Assembly (NCBI RefSeq): GCF_932526225.1
Contig: NC_064036.1
Coordinates: 11,897,181-11,961,180 of the forward strand
Source of the DNA: Nematostella vectensis
Taxonomy: Eukaryota > Cnidaria > Anthozoa > Actiniaria > Edwardsiidae
Length of the DNA: 64,000 nt
Direction: 5' to 3'
In this document: in pieces, positions 34,301 through 43,259 of the stretch
Layout of the letters: each line of letters starts with the position of its first letter
Position numbering within the stretch: position 1 is the first letter of the stretch
Translations under genes and position numbers: made by a program
The notes under the pieces: model-generated
The model's database searches: none
What the model was told of the DNA's origin: nothing
Seen by the model: only the letters and a program-made list of their open reading frames with translations

Positions 34301-37300
34301 CAGGCGGGTAGGAAGGCAAGTGGAAAGACAGACAGAGTGGTAGACAAGCGGGTAGGAAGGCAAGTGGAAAGACAGACAGATTGGTAGACAGGCGGGTAGG
34401 AAGGCAAGTGGAAAGACAGACAGACTGGTAGACAGGCGGGTAGGAAGGCAAGTGGGAAGACAGACAGATTGGTAGACAGGCGGGTAGGCAGTTTGCAGCA
34501 TTCAGGCTGAAGTGTGAGTGGGAAGAAGGGCGGACAGATGAAAGAATTAACGGAGGGCTGTTGAGGAGGTGGTAGCGAAACTGGTCTTACCTTTAGAAGA
34601 GCTGCTAGAGTATCGGAGTGCCCGACCGCTGAGTGAATGATCGTTCTGTTCTTAGCATCCTTGATATTACAGTCTGCGCCAGTTTGTAGCAAGACCTCGA
34701 CCGTACGGGTACACCCGCGGGACGCTGCGAGATGCAGAGGGGTGCGCAGTTCAAGGTCAAGGTCATTCACTTCTATGCCCTACAAAAAAGCAGTCATACG
34801 TTACTCAGGAACCACCACAGGTCACGAAACATCGATGATCGAGTGCCACCTTGTTTCACGATTCCAAATAATTTTTTTGTAGCAAAATGCATACAATGTA
34901 TTCACGTACCTGTTTGAGTAGAAATCTTACGATGTCCTCATGATCAAACATTGCCGCCCTGTAGACACAACATCATTAGGGAATTACACTCTTTTCTTTA
35001 ACTCAGTATGACTCTTTGTTTCTAGGCTCACCTGTGTAGACAGGTAAATCCCTGTTTGTCCGCCAGGGAATACGAGTAGACGTAGTTAACAGAGCTCAGC
35101 AGAATATTCAGGATGTCCAAGGAACCGTACGTACACGCCATGTGAATAGGCGTCGTGCCATCAGATTCCTATGATAACAAGCAGGAGTGACAATGAGTGT
35201 GACATCCTCACAGACTTGGGGTGACAATGAGCGTGACATCCGCACAGTCTTGAAGTGACAATGAGCGTGACATTCTCACAGACTTGGAGTGACAATGAGC
35301 GTGACATCCGCACAGACATGGAATGACAATGAGCGTGACATACCGATAGACATTCAACATTGCGTGACGAAAAGCTTGACACCCACCGTGACGAGAATTT
35401 GTCGTGGTGAGTGTGATATAGAAAAAGACGATGCTAACAGACTATGGTGCACGTTAGTTACCTTGACGTAATCCACCCTTGCTCCATAACGAATGCAAAG
35501 CTCGACAATCTGAATTGAGAGATTTTATTTAATTATTTGAAATCGCAGAGTGCTAATTTGTTTCGGCAAAGCTGCCTTCATCAGTAGGATAACCAAAAAC
35601 TATGACTATAATAAACACTGCGCAGCACCATCAAGACTTTTAAATGGAGAGCATCAAGATTGTTAACACAAAAAATAAGGTAATAGGAACACTTTTAATC
35701 CCTCAAGCTAAAATAAGGCATTCTCACGAGTAACCCGCGCTTTGTGTGACAAAGCTCAAGTAACTACGGAAGCCAGGCACCACCCAATAATTAGTCCCTG
35801 GAAACAACTGTTTTACGTACCCCGTCTTTAATCTGTGTTTGCGTTTTTGTTAGAAAAGGCCTCAGGCCGCGAAAATCTAGAATTCGTGCAAAATCGGTAT
35901 GTGTCTAATAGCATATGTCTAATTCCCTTTTTAAATGATTCGTTTCCGAGTAGACCGTTTACTTTACCTGGGTTTGGCCGGTGTCGACAGCAAGGTGGAG
36001 CAGTGTGCTGCCGTTCAAATCCACGCCATACAACAGCTCATTGATGTCATAACGCTTATGTGCATTCGCTAGAGAGAAAAATAGCATTTATATATATATG
36101 ACTCATTCGCTTTGCTCAAGTCATCCATGGGATCAACACACTTTGCCTGCGAAATGCTAGACTAGGTGGCACAGGGTAGATTGATGCTGAATATGGTCGA
36201 TGGTGCAAAGTGGGACGTCTCTGCTTAGCGATGGTTTGTGTGGGCGGTGTTTTTTGTTGCAACATATCTTGTGCCCCTCTGCTTAGGTTTCCAAATTCCA
36301 TTGACCTTTCCCCACCAATTTTATTGGTCAATATGCGCATGTATGCGTCAATGTGTTCAACAACGGCCGGAACTCTCAGTGTTAAGCAAACCCACACAGT
36401 CGACTCGAAATAGAAAAACACAGGATGTATCAGAAAAAGGGTCTTCCTCGTGTGGTTACTTTGAAATCAAACAGGGGCCGGTTGCACGAAGCCTTGGTAA
36501 GTTATCCGCCAGATAGGACTTATCCAAGCTCTGTGCAACCGGCCCCAGATCGTCTAAAATGTTAGACTCGTTTCTTTAAGGACGCAAGGGCGTGACAGGT
36601 AAGAAGTGTATGACTTACCGTGTCGAAAGAGGCAATCTACCACTTCATGTGCTCCCTTGATGATGGCAAGACACAGTGGCGTGCGGTTATTAACGTCTCT
36701 CGCCGAGACATCCGCACCAGCCAGAAGCTGGTGAAAGAACATGGCAGTAGGGATTTTACTATCAGAATAGTGTTTTGATGTCTGGGTGAAACTTGATGGG
36801 ACACGGAGTTGACAGCTACCGATCAATTTGTGAACTATCTCAATTGCGCACCAGGGGCGGATACAGGGGGGGTGGATTGGGTCGATATCCACACCCCCCT
36901 TTTTTAGTGAAAGATCTGAGATCTATGTGACCTACCAAGAACCACTAGATCAGTAATATGCCGTCTATCCGGCCATTATCCACCCCCCATTTTGAAATCC
37001 TGGATTCGCCCCTGCGCACTGAGTAATCTCAGCCATGATTTAAGAGGCTTAAGAATTTGTATTATACTTTTTTTGTCATGGTCATATGATCGTATTCTCT
37101 AAGTGAAAGTTACTATTTCTTGATCATTATGTATTTCTGGCTACGGCCCTGGAAAGGATATAGGCTAAATTTTCAGTCCGAGCCAGCAATCCAGTATGGT
37201 ATTGCAACGGCTGGAAATAGAGCCTATATAGAATGGAGTGCGCCAACGTTTGGCTAGAATTGGTGAAAAAGCACCTAGTATCTCTGACAAAACATTTTCT

Positions 37301-37862
37301 GGTTGATCAAAAGATAATCTACCTATGGCGACATTCTTAAAGACAAAACTACCAACAGGCTGTTAAAACCAAGACAGGGCCCAGCGATAACTTTCGGCGT
37401 TTGAAGTGATTTGCGGCACCGCTTTCTGACAGCTTTATACAAACGTTCCACTTCACGTGTTTTCGAGGGGGTGGTCAGATTCTAATTAGTACATCAGTAA
37501 ACTCAACCCCTTCGTCCCCCCCCACCCCCCCCCCCCCGCAAAAATTAGGTCCACTTTTAAGATTCCGCACCCCCTCCACCCCAAGAAAAATCCTTGGGAC
37601 GGGCCTGCTTTTTCATACCATTATACTTATTATAACGTACGAGTAATTGGCAGATGCTTTTCACGTTCTCGTGGTCTGTTTGAACTGCTATATGAAGAGC
37701 GGAAAGCTGGTCAGGGCCCTTGAAGTTCACGTCTGCATGCGGGTCAATCAGTAGCTCCTGTCAGCATATCAAAAGAGTTGACATCATCATAATCATTAAC
37801 GGTGGCAGTGGGTGAGTGAGCAGGGGCGGATCTAAGAGTGGACCGAGCCCCCCCCCCTACCC

Positions 37863-37893
<31 letters not shown>

Positions 37894-40800
37894 CATCTTC
37901 AGATATTTGGCTTAAAAATGACAAGAAATATAAGGAAACCCACAAAAGAACAATTAATCTGCTACCCCCCCCCCCCCCCCCCCCTTCTTGAAATCCTTGC
38001 TTCCCTTTTTTGAAACTCCTATATCAACCCCTGGTGAGGGATCTCAAAATCCCCAGTGGGTCAGTACGCAGCTCTTACAAGCTGCAATTTGGTTGGGCAA
38101 ATGAACAATATCCGCACCTCGACACAAAGAACGAGGAGAATAGAGAAATAAGAACTTTGTAGAACACAGATAATAGGAGACAAAGCAGCTGCGTACTTAC
38201 TCTAAGCAGCTGCGTACTTACTCTAAACAGTTGCCATGTCCTTTTGCGCTTTATGTGCAGATTAAGGCTAGACCACAAAGTCAAGGTATGTTCAATGACA
38301 TACGGACAGGACCTGAGCGAGCGTAGGGTTTTTTTTGTCTTTCTTTGATAATAGGTACGGGAACCTGAAACCCACCCACTCACTTGGCCAAGCCTCCTTG
38401 CATAACATCATTAAGTAAATCATCAAAATCATAAGAGTTACCACCTTGAAAATATGAGGTTCCCATACCCACATCCACTTGGGAAAATATATAGCTTTAT
38501 GCTCGCCATTAATATGTTGAGGTCCCTAAAAGTATCTTCACGTGGATCGGTGTATCGTTCCCATAAGAATACCATATTTAGATAAGGCATTATCACCCGG
38601 AGAAGGTGGGAGTATCGTCCCCATAAGAAATGCCATATTCAGATAAGGCATTATCACCCGGAGAAGGTGGTGGTATCGTCCCCATAAGGATACCATATTT
38701 AGATAAGGCATTATCACCCAGAGAAGGTGGGAGTATCGTCCCCATAAAAAATGCCATATTTAGATAAAGCATTATCACCCGGAGAAGGTGGAAGTATCGT
38801 CCCCATAAGAATACCATATTTAGATCAGGTATTATCACCCAGAGAAGGTGGGAGTATCGTCCCCATAAGAATATCATATTTAGATCAGGTATTATCACCC
38901 AGAGAAGGTGGGAGTATCGTCCCCATAAGAAATGCCATATTTAGATAAGGCATTATCACCCAGAGAAGGTGGGAGTATCGTCCCCATAAGAAATGCCATA
39001 TTTAGATAAGGCATTATCACCCAGAGAAGGTGGGAGTATCGTCCCCATAAGGATACCATATTTAGATAAGGCATTATCACCCAGAGAAGGTGGGAGTATC
39101 GTCCCCATAAGAATACCATATTTAGATGAGGCATTATCACCCAGAGAAGGTGGGAGTATCGTCCCCATAAGAAATACCATATTTAGATCAGGTATTATCA
39201 CCCGGAGAAGGTGGGAGTATCGTCCCCATAAGGATACCATATTTAGATCAGGTATTATCACCCGGAGAAGGTGGGAGTATCGTCCCCATAAGGATACCAT
39301 ATTTAGATAAGGCATTATCACCCGGAGAAGGTGGGAGTATCGTCCCCATAAGAAATGCCATATATTTAGATTAGGCATTATCACCCAGAGAAGGTGGGAG
39401 TATCGTATCGTCCCCATAAGAATACCATATTCAGATGAGGCATTATTACCCGGAGAAGGTGGGAGTATCGTCCCCATAAGAAATGCCATATTTAGATGAG
39501 GCATTATCACCCGGAGAAGGTGGGAATGTCGTATCGTCCCCATAAGAATACCATATTTAGATAAGGCATTATCACCCAGAGAAGGTGGGAGCATCGTCCC
39601 CATAAGAAATGCCATATTTAGATAAGGTATTATCACCCGGAGAAGGTGGAAGTATCGTCCCCATAAGAATACCATATTTAGATAAGGCATTATCACCCAG
39701 AGAAGGTGGGAGTATCGTCCCCATAAGAAATACTATATTTAGATCAGGTATTATCACCCGGATAAGGTGGAAGTATCGTCCCCATACCATTGGGATAACA
39801 TCGATTCATCACTCGCTAATTGGACTGATCTATTTCTCGCCGCTGTTAGCGAGCATATTCCGAAATCCAAACCAAGGAATGTGAACGATTATCCGTGGAT
39901 AGATCACGATCTGCGTTTTTTGCTCAAAAAGAAGGATGCGCAGCGTAAAAAAGCAAACAAAACCGGATCGCTGGCTGCTGAAAGAAAATACAATGAGCTT
40001 CGGCGCGCTGCGAAACAAATGCTTTCCAAAAAGAAAAAAGAGCACGCCGAAAAACTAAACTCTATTATATCCGACAACCCATAGCGTTTCTGGACATACG
40101 TAAAATCATGCACAACCAACAAGCATTTGCCGATTTTTTTTTTCGCGATGGCCACGCCTTCGTTACAGATACCAAGAACATGGCTAACCTGTTAAACAGG
40201 TATTTTCACTCCATATTCAGTTCATCCGCCAGCGAGGAATTTGTTAGCGCCATACCTACCAACCGTGAGCCCGTGTTGGGTCTGGGCTCTATCCAACTCA
40301 CTGTCCCTGAAGTACTGGATGTCTTACGAAATCTTGACTCCCATAAAGCCTGTGGAACGGATCAAATCCCTGGTATTCTGCTGAAAAACACCGCTTATCA
40401 AATCGCACCATCGTTATGTCGGTTGTTTAATCTGTCGCTGTCTCTTGGACCCGTTCCCGCGCTTTGGAAGGACGCAACTGTCACACCTGTGTTCAAGAAG
40501 GATGACCCCACCCTGGCAGAAAACTACAGGCCTATCTCCCTTCTGTGTATTCTGTCAAAAGTTCTTGAACGCTGCGTCTTCAAGCGCTGCTTCAATTTCA
40601 TTTCCCCCCATATTTACCAGCTTTAACACGGATTCCTTAAGGGAAAATCCACCGTGACGCAACTTGTCGAAGTCTATCATGACATCGTAGACAGACTAGC
40701 AGGGGGGGAAGGACATTGATGTCATCCCACAGAGATCTATCCTTGGGCCCCTGTTGTCCCTGTTGTTGCTTACGCCCTGTTTTCTTCTCCCGTCAAATTG

Positions 40801-43259
40801 TTTCTTATTTTCTTTATTTTGTTTATTTCCTATTGTAAACCGTAGTATTTTTGTGTGACAAAGCCAATAAACTAAAACTAAACTAATACCATATTTTGAT
40901 AAGGTATTATCACCCAGAGAAGGTGGAAGTATCGTCCCCATAAGAATACCATATTTAGATCAGGTATTATCGCACAGAGAAGGTGAGTATGTCGTCCCCA
41001 CGAGAAACAACACATTTAGATATGGTTTTGTCACCTTGAGAAGGTCGAGGTCTCCCATGCGTACGGCCACGTGGACAGGCGTGTCCTGCTTATCGTCGAG
41101 CACGTGGACCCTGGCCTTGCGGTTCAGTAGAAATCTCGCTGCTTCGTGTTGCTTGCCGAGAATCGCGCAGTGAAGAGCTGTCTGTCCGTAGTTATCACGT
41201 GCGTTGATATCTGCGTTGCCAGGGTAACAATCGAACAGGTTAACTCTAGAGTCGTATTCAAGCACTATGTGCGTCTGCGGATAACATATTATGCGGCAGA
41301 AATCACAGAAACTGTTTTATTTTCTATTTTTCCTTCGTATTTTATCACTCAGTGGATTCTACCAAAAAGGAGCACAAGGAGACAATGATGACAATCCGAC
41401 GGCACTTTTAGGAGAAGCGAGAGTTTTTATTCTTTAAAAAAAAGCAGATCGCTGTTAAACGCCGGCCTTAAATACTGTTGAATAAGTTGAAAGATGATTA
41501 GATACATGTATAATGTAGCTCGCAATGTACCTGTGTGTAAACTGTATTGTTACTAGTGTGTTGCTTTTAAATGGACAACAAAATACGAAAGTACATTATG
41601 TGATTCCTGGGGTGGGCCGTACCCCCCCCCCCCCCCTCCACCCCTATTTTCAGATATTTGGCTTTAAAATACAAAAAAAAAAAAAAAAAAAAAAAATACA
41701 CGGAAGAACATTGAATCCGCCCCCCCTTTCTTAAAACCCTTGCTTCGGCCCCCCTTTTTGGAGCTCCTTGGACCTTGCATTATAGAATATACAGTTATTG
41801 AAGGAAATAGTCGTTATTTTTGGTTACCTGCACCATCCTTGTACAGCATGGCAAGCAACTCCATGTTGCCACAGAAAGCCGCCTTGTGCAGAGTCTCTTG
41901 GTAGGATGAAATATCATCCAACAACATACCCTGTGGTGAAAACCAAACAATGGAAGAAAAAACCCGGTAGGATGAAATATCCAACAATATACCTTGTGGT
42001 GAAAACCAAACAATGGAATAAAAAAACAGGTAGAAATATCCAACAATATACCCTCTGTCGGAAACCAAACAATGAAAAAAAACCGGTAGAAATATCCAAC
42101 AATATACCATGTGGTGAAAACCAAACAATAGAAGAAAAACCCGGTATGGTAAGGTATCCGATACCCTGAAGTATCATAACCCAACAACGGCAGAAAATCC
42201 TGCTCGTTTTTTATACTAAAACAATTATACCATTTCCATTTCGGCGGATTGGCTTTAAAAAATATCTACTTTACGGCTCTATGTAGATATTTCGCCACTA
42301 TTCACCTCAATGGAAATGGTGTAATTGTTAAATATACACTAGTGGAAACATAACAATGAAAGAAAAACCCGGGAGGGTAAAGTACCCGGTAATATAATCT
42401 GCAATAAAACCCGACAACGTTATATAAATCCGGTAGGATAAAGTACCCGGCAACAAGCTCTGCGGTAAAAACGCAACAGTAGAAGAAAAATTCAGTGGTG
42501 AAATATCGGTTAATAACCTCCGATAAAAAAACAACAACAAAGGTTAGGAAACCCGGTGGGTAGAACTAAAAGGGGGATTAAAGAAAGTAAGCTTCACAAC
42601 AAATGGTCAAATTCAAGGATAAAATGTTAAACAATGTTAAAAAAATGTTAAACCGTCCGTCAATATACTAATAAATACATGCGGGAATATACCCTGTAAA
42701 AAAAAGGCGAACTATTGCTCAGCTGCGGTAAGATGCTCTTCATGCTTACTTGATACAAAATAATAACAAAGAATACTGTATTCATGATGAGCCCAGTACA
42801 GTTATGAGAATAAATTAAACTCGGAGGCCTACACTAATACAAGTACAGTAACACTAAAATATAAATAAGTTTAACTTTTGGCCTCTCTTCACTTCTCTCT
42901 CAACTTTCACAGAAAGCAAAACACTTTTAAAAATGCGTCAATAAGCGAGAGATGAATATAGAGTCTCTGTAGCGAGAGTAGAATGTTGATGAGCGCATGA
43001 AAATTTGTTATAGACGGATCATTGCTCAAAGGCTGCTTACCATAGAGCCAGAGAGAGCGTGCTCTTTTTCCGCCACCTCGATTTCGATGTCGATATCGCT
43101 ATGGTCGCCTACATTCTCGTCTCCGGCCATGTCATCTCTGTATAAAAGAGCTTCGAGCTCGAACTCATCAATTTGTGCCTCGGACCCTTGACTGCTTGTC
43201 ATGGAGCTGCGACGGGATAAATTCCCGTCTGGGACGTCCAGGTTCATCTCTCGACTCAT
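22338..43259 (-). CDS. TRPA1: TRPA1-like ankyrin-repeat TRP cation channel, 1123 aa, 30 exons
   Basis: Plasma-membrane cation channel of the chemical/thermal-sensing TRPA family. Exons: 43041-43259, 41828-41930, 41035-41210, 37641-37757, 36619-36727, 35968-36068, 35462-35509, 35032-35168, 34910-34958, 34591-34779, 31507-31593, 31017-31123, 30558-30719, 29922-30036, 28873-29042, 28086-28170, 27799-27855, 27635-27712, 27181-27251, 26986-27103, 26706-26762, 26329-26436, 25733-25923, 25311-25371, 25108-25182, 24588-24761, 24234-24302, 24045-24155, 23737-23828, 22338-22473. They sum to 3372 nt in one frame. Residues 1-73 are Ser/acid-rich; about 74-630 are ankyrin repeats (ETLHKAAFCGN, TPLHLAASRG, NTALHLAAQGGHANL). 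S1 lies near 735-752, S2 797-808, S3-S4 830-880 and S5 906-925. The pore carries WMLGEFEY and S6 ends IIFLNLLIGLAVGDI. The C-terminus is a coiled coil. Length matches vertebrate TRPA1. First-exon choice (ATG 43259) is the least certain part. Confidence 0.92.
22622..23640. mobile_element. DNA transposon remnant with ~80-bp terminal inverted repeats
   Basis: The left end (22622-22705) and right end (23563-23640) are reverse complements at roughly 80% identity, sharing CGCTCCCCGCCCGTAG, TGCTCAGATTC and AACTACATTCCTTTC. The ~1-kb element lies in the last intron of the TRPA gene. On the minus strand 23136-23360 reads as a fragment with HCFICCKEI and FGKSSLNL, resembling the cysteine-rich N-terminal zinc-finger-like domain of uncharacterised cnidarian transposon proteins (from memory, unverified). 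It then breaks by frameshift and stop. No transposase catalytic core is seen. Confidence 0.75.
23136..23360 (-). pseudogene. Broken Cys-rich ORF fragment inside the TIR element
   Basis: This 74-residue frame has a CxxC-type start (CFICC), an IFGKSSLNL segment and a VDFDNLE segment. Downstream the similarity-like composition continues in other frames, suggesting frameshifts. No function should be assigned. Confidence 0.35.
25615..25682. mobile_element. MITE, family C fragment
   Basis: GGCATATGATACCTACGACT, GCGCACCCCCCTCCCCTCGG and CCAATCCTGGGTACGCGC match the end of the inverted family C copies. Only one end is present, beside a GATGGTGGTGATGATGATGA-type simple repeat. Confidence 0.55.
26826..26979. 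mobile_element. MITE ending seven bases from a TRPA exon donor
   Basis: Left end CAGCGGCGTAGTCAGGATTT and right end CCCCTGGCTACGCCCCTG form inverted ends, with a G run inside. The right end stops just before TCTAAC, the reverse complement of the exon 20 donor GTTAGA. No coding capacity. Confidence 0.65.
28487..28620. mobile_element. MITE, family C copy (forward)
   Basis: CCCAGAATTGGCTGAGG, G run, CATAGGTATCTTAGTGA, and TTCCTTAATAAGAAATTAA, ending TTTTGGCCGCCAAGG. It matches the copy at 16446 and lies in intron 15 of the TRPA gene. Confidence 0.7.
28620..28818. repeat. (GGT)n / G-run simple repeat
   Basis: Runs of GGTGGTGGT interrupted by TTGGGAGG and long G tracts. It creates poly-Gly/Val/Trp frames on + and poly-Pro/Thr frames on -. 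Located beside TRPA exon 15. Confidence 0.95.
29116..29561. mobile_element. MITE with perfect 22-bp TIR (CTTATTACACTTAATTTTCG)
   Basis: The left end CTTATTACACTTAATTTTCG continuing CG is exactly the reverse complement of the right end at 29540-29561. Sub-terminal GCGAAAATTAAG and CGCGAAAAT motifs recur inside in both orientations. About 446 bp, in intron 14 of the TRPA gene. A related fragment with ACACTAAATTTCGCGTCAC is at about 54878. Confidence 0.9.
30841..30900. repeat. Dispersed repeat shared with 54701
   Basis: CCGCCTTATTCGATGTGAAA followed by TGGGCTT, GCGTCA and TTTTCCGT is found here and at 54701-54760 with a handful of differences over about 58 bases. Probably the end of a dispersed element. 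Confidence 0.8.
31787..32259. mobile_element. Non-autonomous DNA element, ~470 bp, AAGGGCCGTCTAC-type TIR
   Basis: Left end TTATAAAGGGCCGTCTGCAT then GGGCAAT; right end ATTGCGCGTGTAGACGGCCC then TTAAG. Sub-terminal CACGAGCAACTTTTACTTGA and related ACTTGACAAG motifs are repeated internally. A 67-codon open frame (31887-32090, +) lies inside and has protein-like composition, but I do not recognise it. Intron 10 of the TRPA gene. Confidence 0.8.
32340..34495. repeat. 44-bp minisatellite, ~49 copies, open in three frames on the minus strand
   Basis: Unit on +: GACAGACAGACTGGTAGACA then GGCGGGTAGGAAGGCAAGTG and GAAA. It lies in intron 10 of the TRPA gene. Because 44 is not a multiple of three, each frame reads a 44-residue super-period (…STCLPTRLSTSLSVFPLAF…). 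None of the frames contains a stop for over 600 codons on the transcribed strand. The left end (32340-32800) is a degenerate tapering zone with shorter 26-bp units. Confidence 0.97.
35180..35345. repeat. ~38-bp minisatellite in TRPA intron 7
   Basis: About four and a half copies of GTGACAATGAGCGTGACATC plus CGCACAGACTTGGA-type sequence. It starts about 15 bases upstream (in transcript sense) of the exon 8 acceptor. Confidence 0.9.
36474..36546. mobile_element. 73-bp palindromic MITE (GGGGCCGGTTGCAC ends)
   Basis: GGGGCCGGTTGCACGAAGCC then TTGGTAAGT faces ACTTATCCAAGCTCTGTGCA then ACCGGCCCC. The two halves pair almost throughout, leaving a short loop. Intron 5 of the TRPA gene. Confidence 0.8.
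36851..37016. mobile_element. MITE, family A copy
   Basis: CAGGGGCGGATACAGGGGGG at one end and AAATCCTGGATTCGCCCCTG at the other. Internal sequence differs from the other copies, so it may be a subfamily. TRPA intron 4. Confidence 0.75.
37822..38032. mobile_element. MITE, family A copy with C runs and a (CA)n tract
   Basis: CAGGGGCGGATCTAAGAG at the left, core TTCAGATATTTGGCTTAAAA, then C run and AAACTCCTATATCAACCCCTG at the right. TRPA intron 3. Confidence 0.8.
38533..39790. repeat. ~60-bp minisatellite in TRPA intron 3 (main block)
   Basis: About 20 copies of ATTTAGATAAGGCATTATCA then CCCGGAGAAGGTGGGAGTAT and CGTCCCCATAAGAATACCAT. Units vary in CCCGG/CCCAG and AAGGAT/AAGAAAT. The array continues at 40885-41050 beyond an inserted LINE fragment, and its last copy runs into the 3' end of TRPA exon 3. 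Confidence 0.97.
39785..40890 (+). mobile_element. Truncated, decayed non-LTR retrotransposon (LINE) reverse-transcriptase fragment
   Basis: Plus-strand frames 39767-40084 and 40108-40626 read as one protein split by a stop and frameshift. Residues between endonuclease and RT come first (YPWIDHDLRFLLKKKD, ERKYNELRR). Then follow RT blocks HKACGTDQIPGILLK, PVPALWKDATVTPVFKK and NYRPISLLCILSKVLER. A short piece with RSILGPLL follows after an internal deletion; the YxDD active-site region is not seen. The 3' end is CAATAAACTAAAACTAAACT. It interrupts the minisatellite and is antisense to the TRPA gene. The clade (CR1- or Jockey-like) is uncertain. Non-functional. Confidence 0.85.
40885..41060. 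repeat. Continuation of the ~60-bp minisatellite up to TRPA exon 3
   Basis: Two to three units of the 38533 array resume after the LINE. The last one (TTTAGATATGGTTTTGTCAC then CTTGAGAAGGTCGAGG) is the exon 3 donor region itself. Confidence 0.85.
41608..41775. mobile_element. MITE, family A copy (degenerate ends)
   Basis: C run, core ATTTTCAGATATTTGGCTTT, poly-A tract, then GAATCCGCCCCCCC, CTTGCTTCGGCCCCCC and GGAGCTCCTTGGACC. TRPA intron 2. Confidence 0.7.
41902..42560. repeat. ~60-bp minisatellite overlapping the 5' end of TRPA exon 2
   Basis: About nine degenerate copies of GGTAGGATGAAATATCCAAC then AATATACCTTGTGGTGAAAA and CCAAACAATGGAAGAAAAAA CCC. The first copy (41902-41968) spans the exon 2 start and its splice acceptor. 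A small MITE sits inside at 42218-42330. Confidence 0.85.
42218..42330. mobile_element. Short MITE with 21-bp TIR inside the minisatellite
   Basis: AACAATTATACCATTTCCAT faces ATGGAAATGGTGTAATTGTT. A second inner inverted pair is AAATATCTAC / GTAGATATTT. No coding capacity. Confidence 0.85.

Noticed and set aside
32299-34770. Giant 823-, 660- and 652-codon proteins on the minus strand
   Set aside because: They are translations of the 44-bp minisatellite in three frames. Only 34591-34779 is a genuine exon (ankyrin repeat of the TRPA gene).
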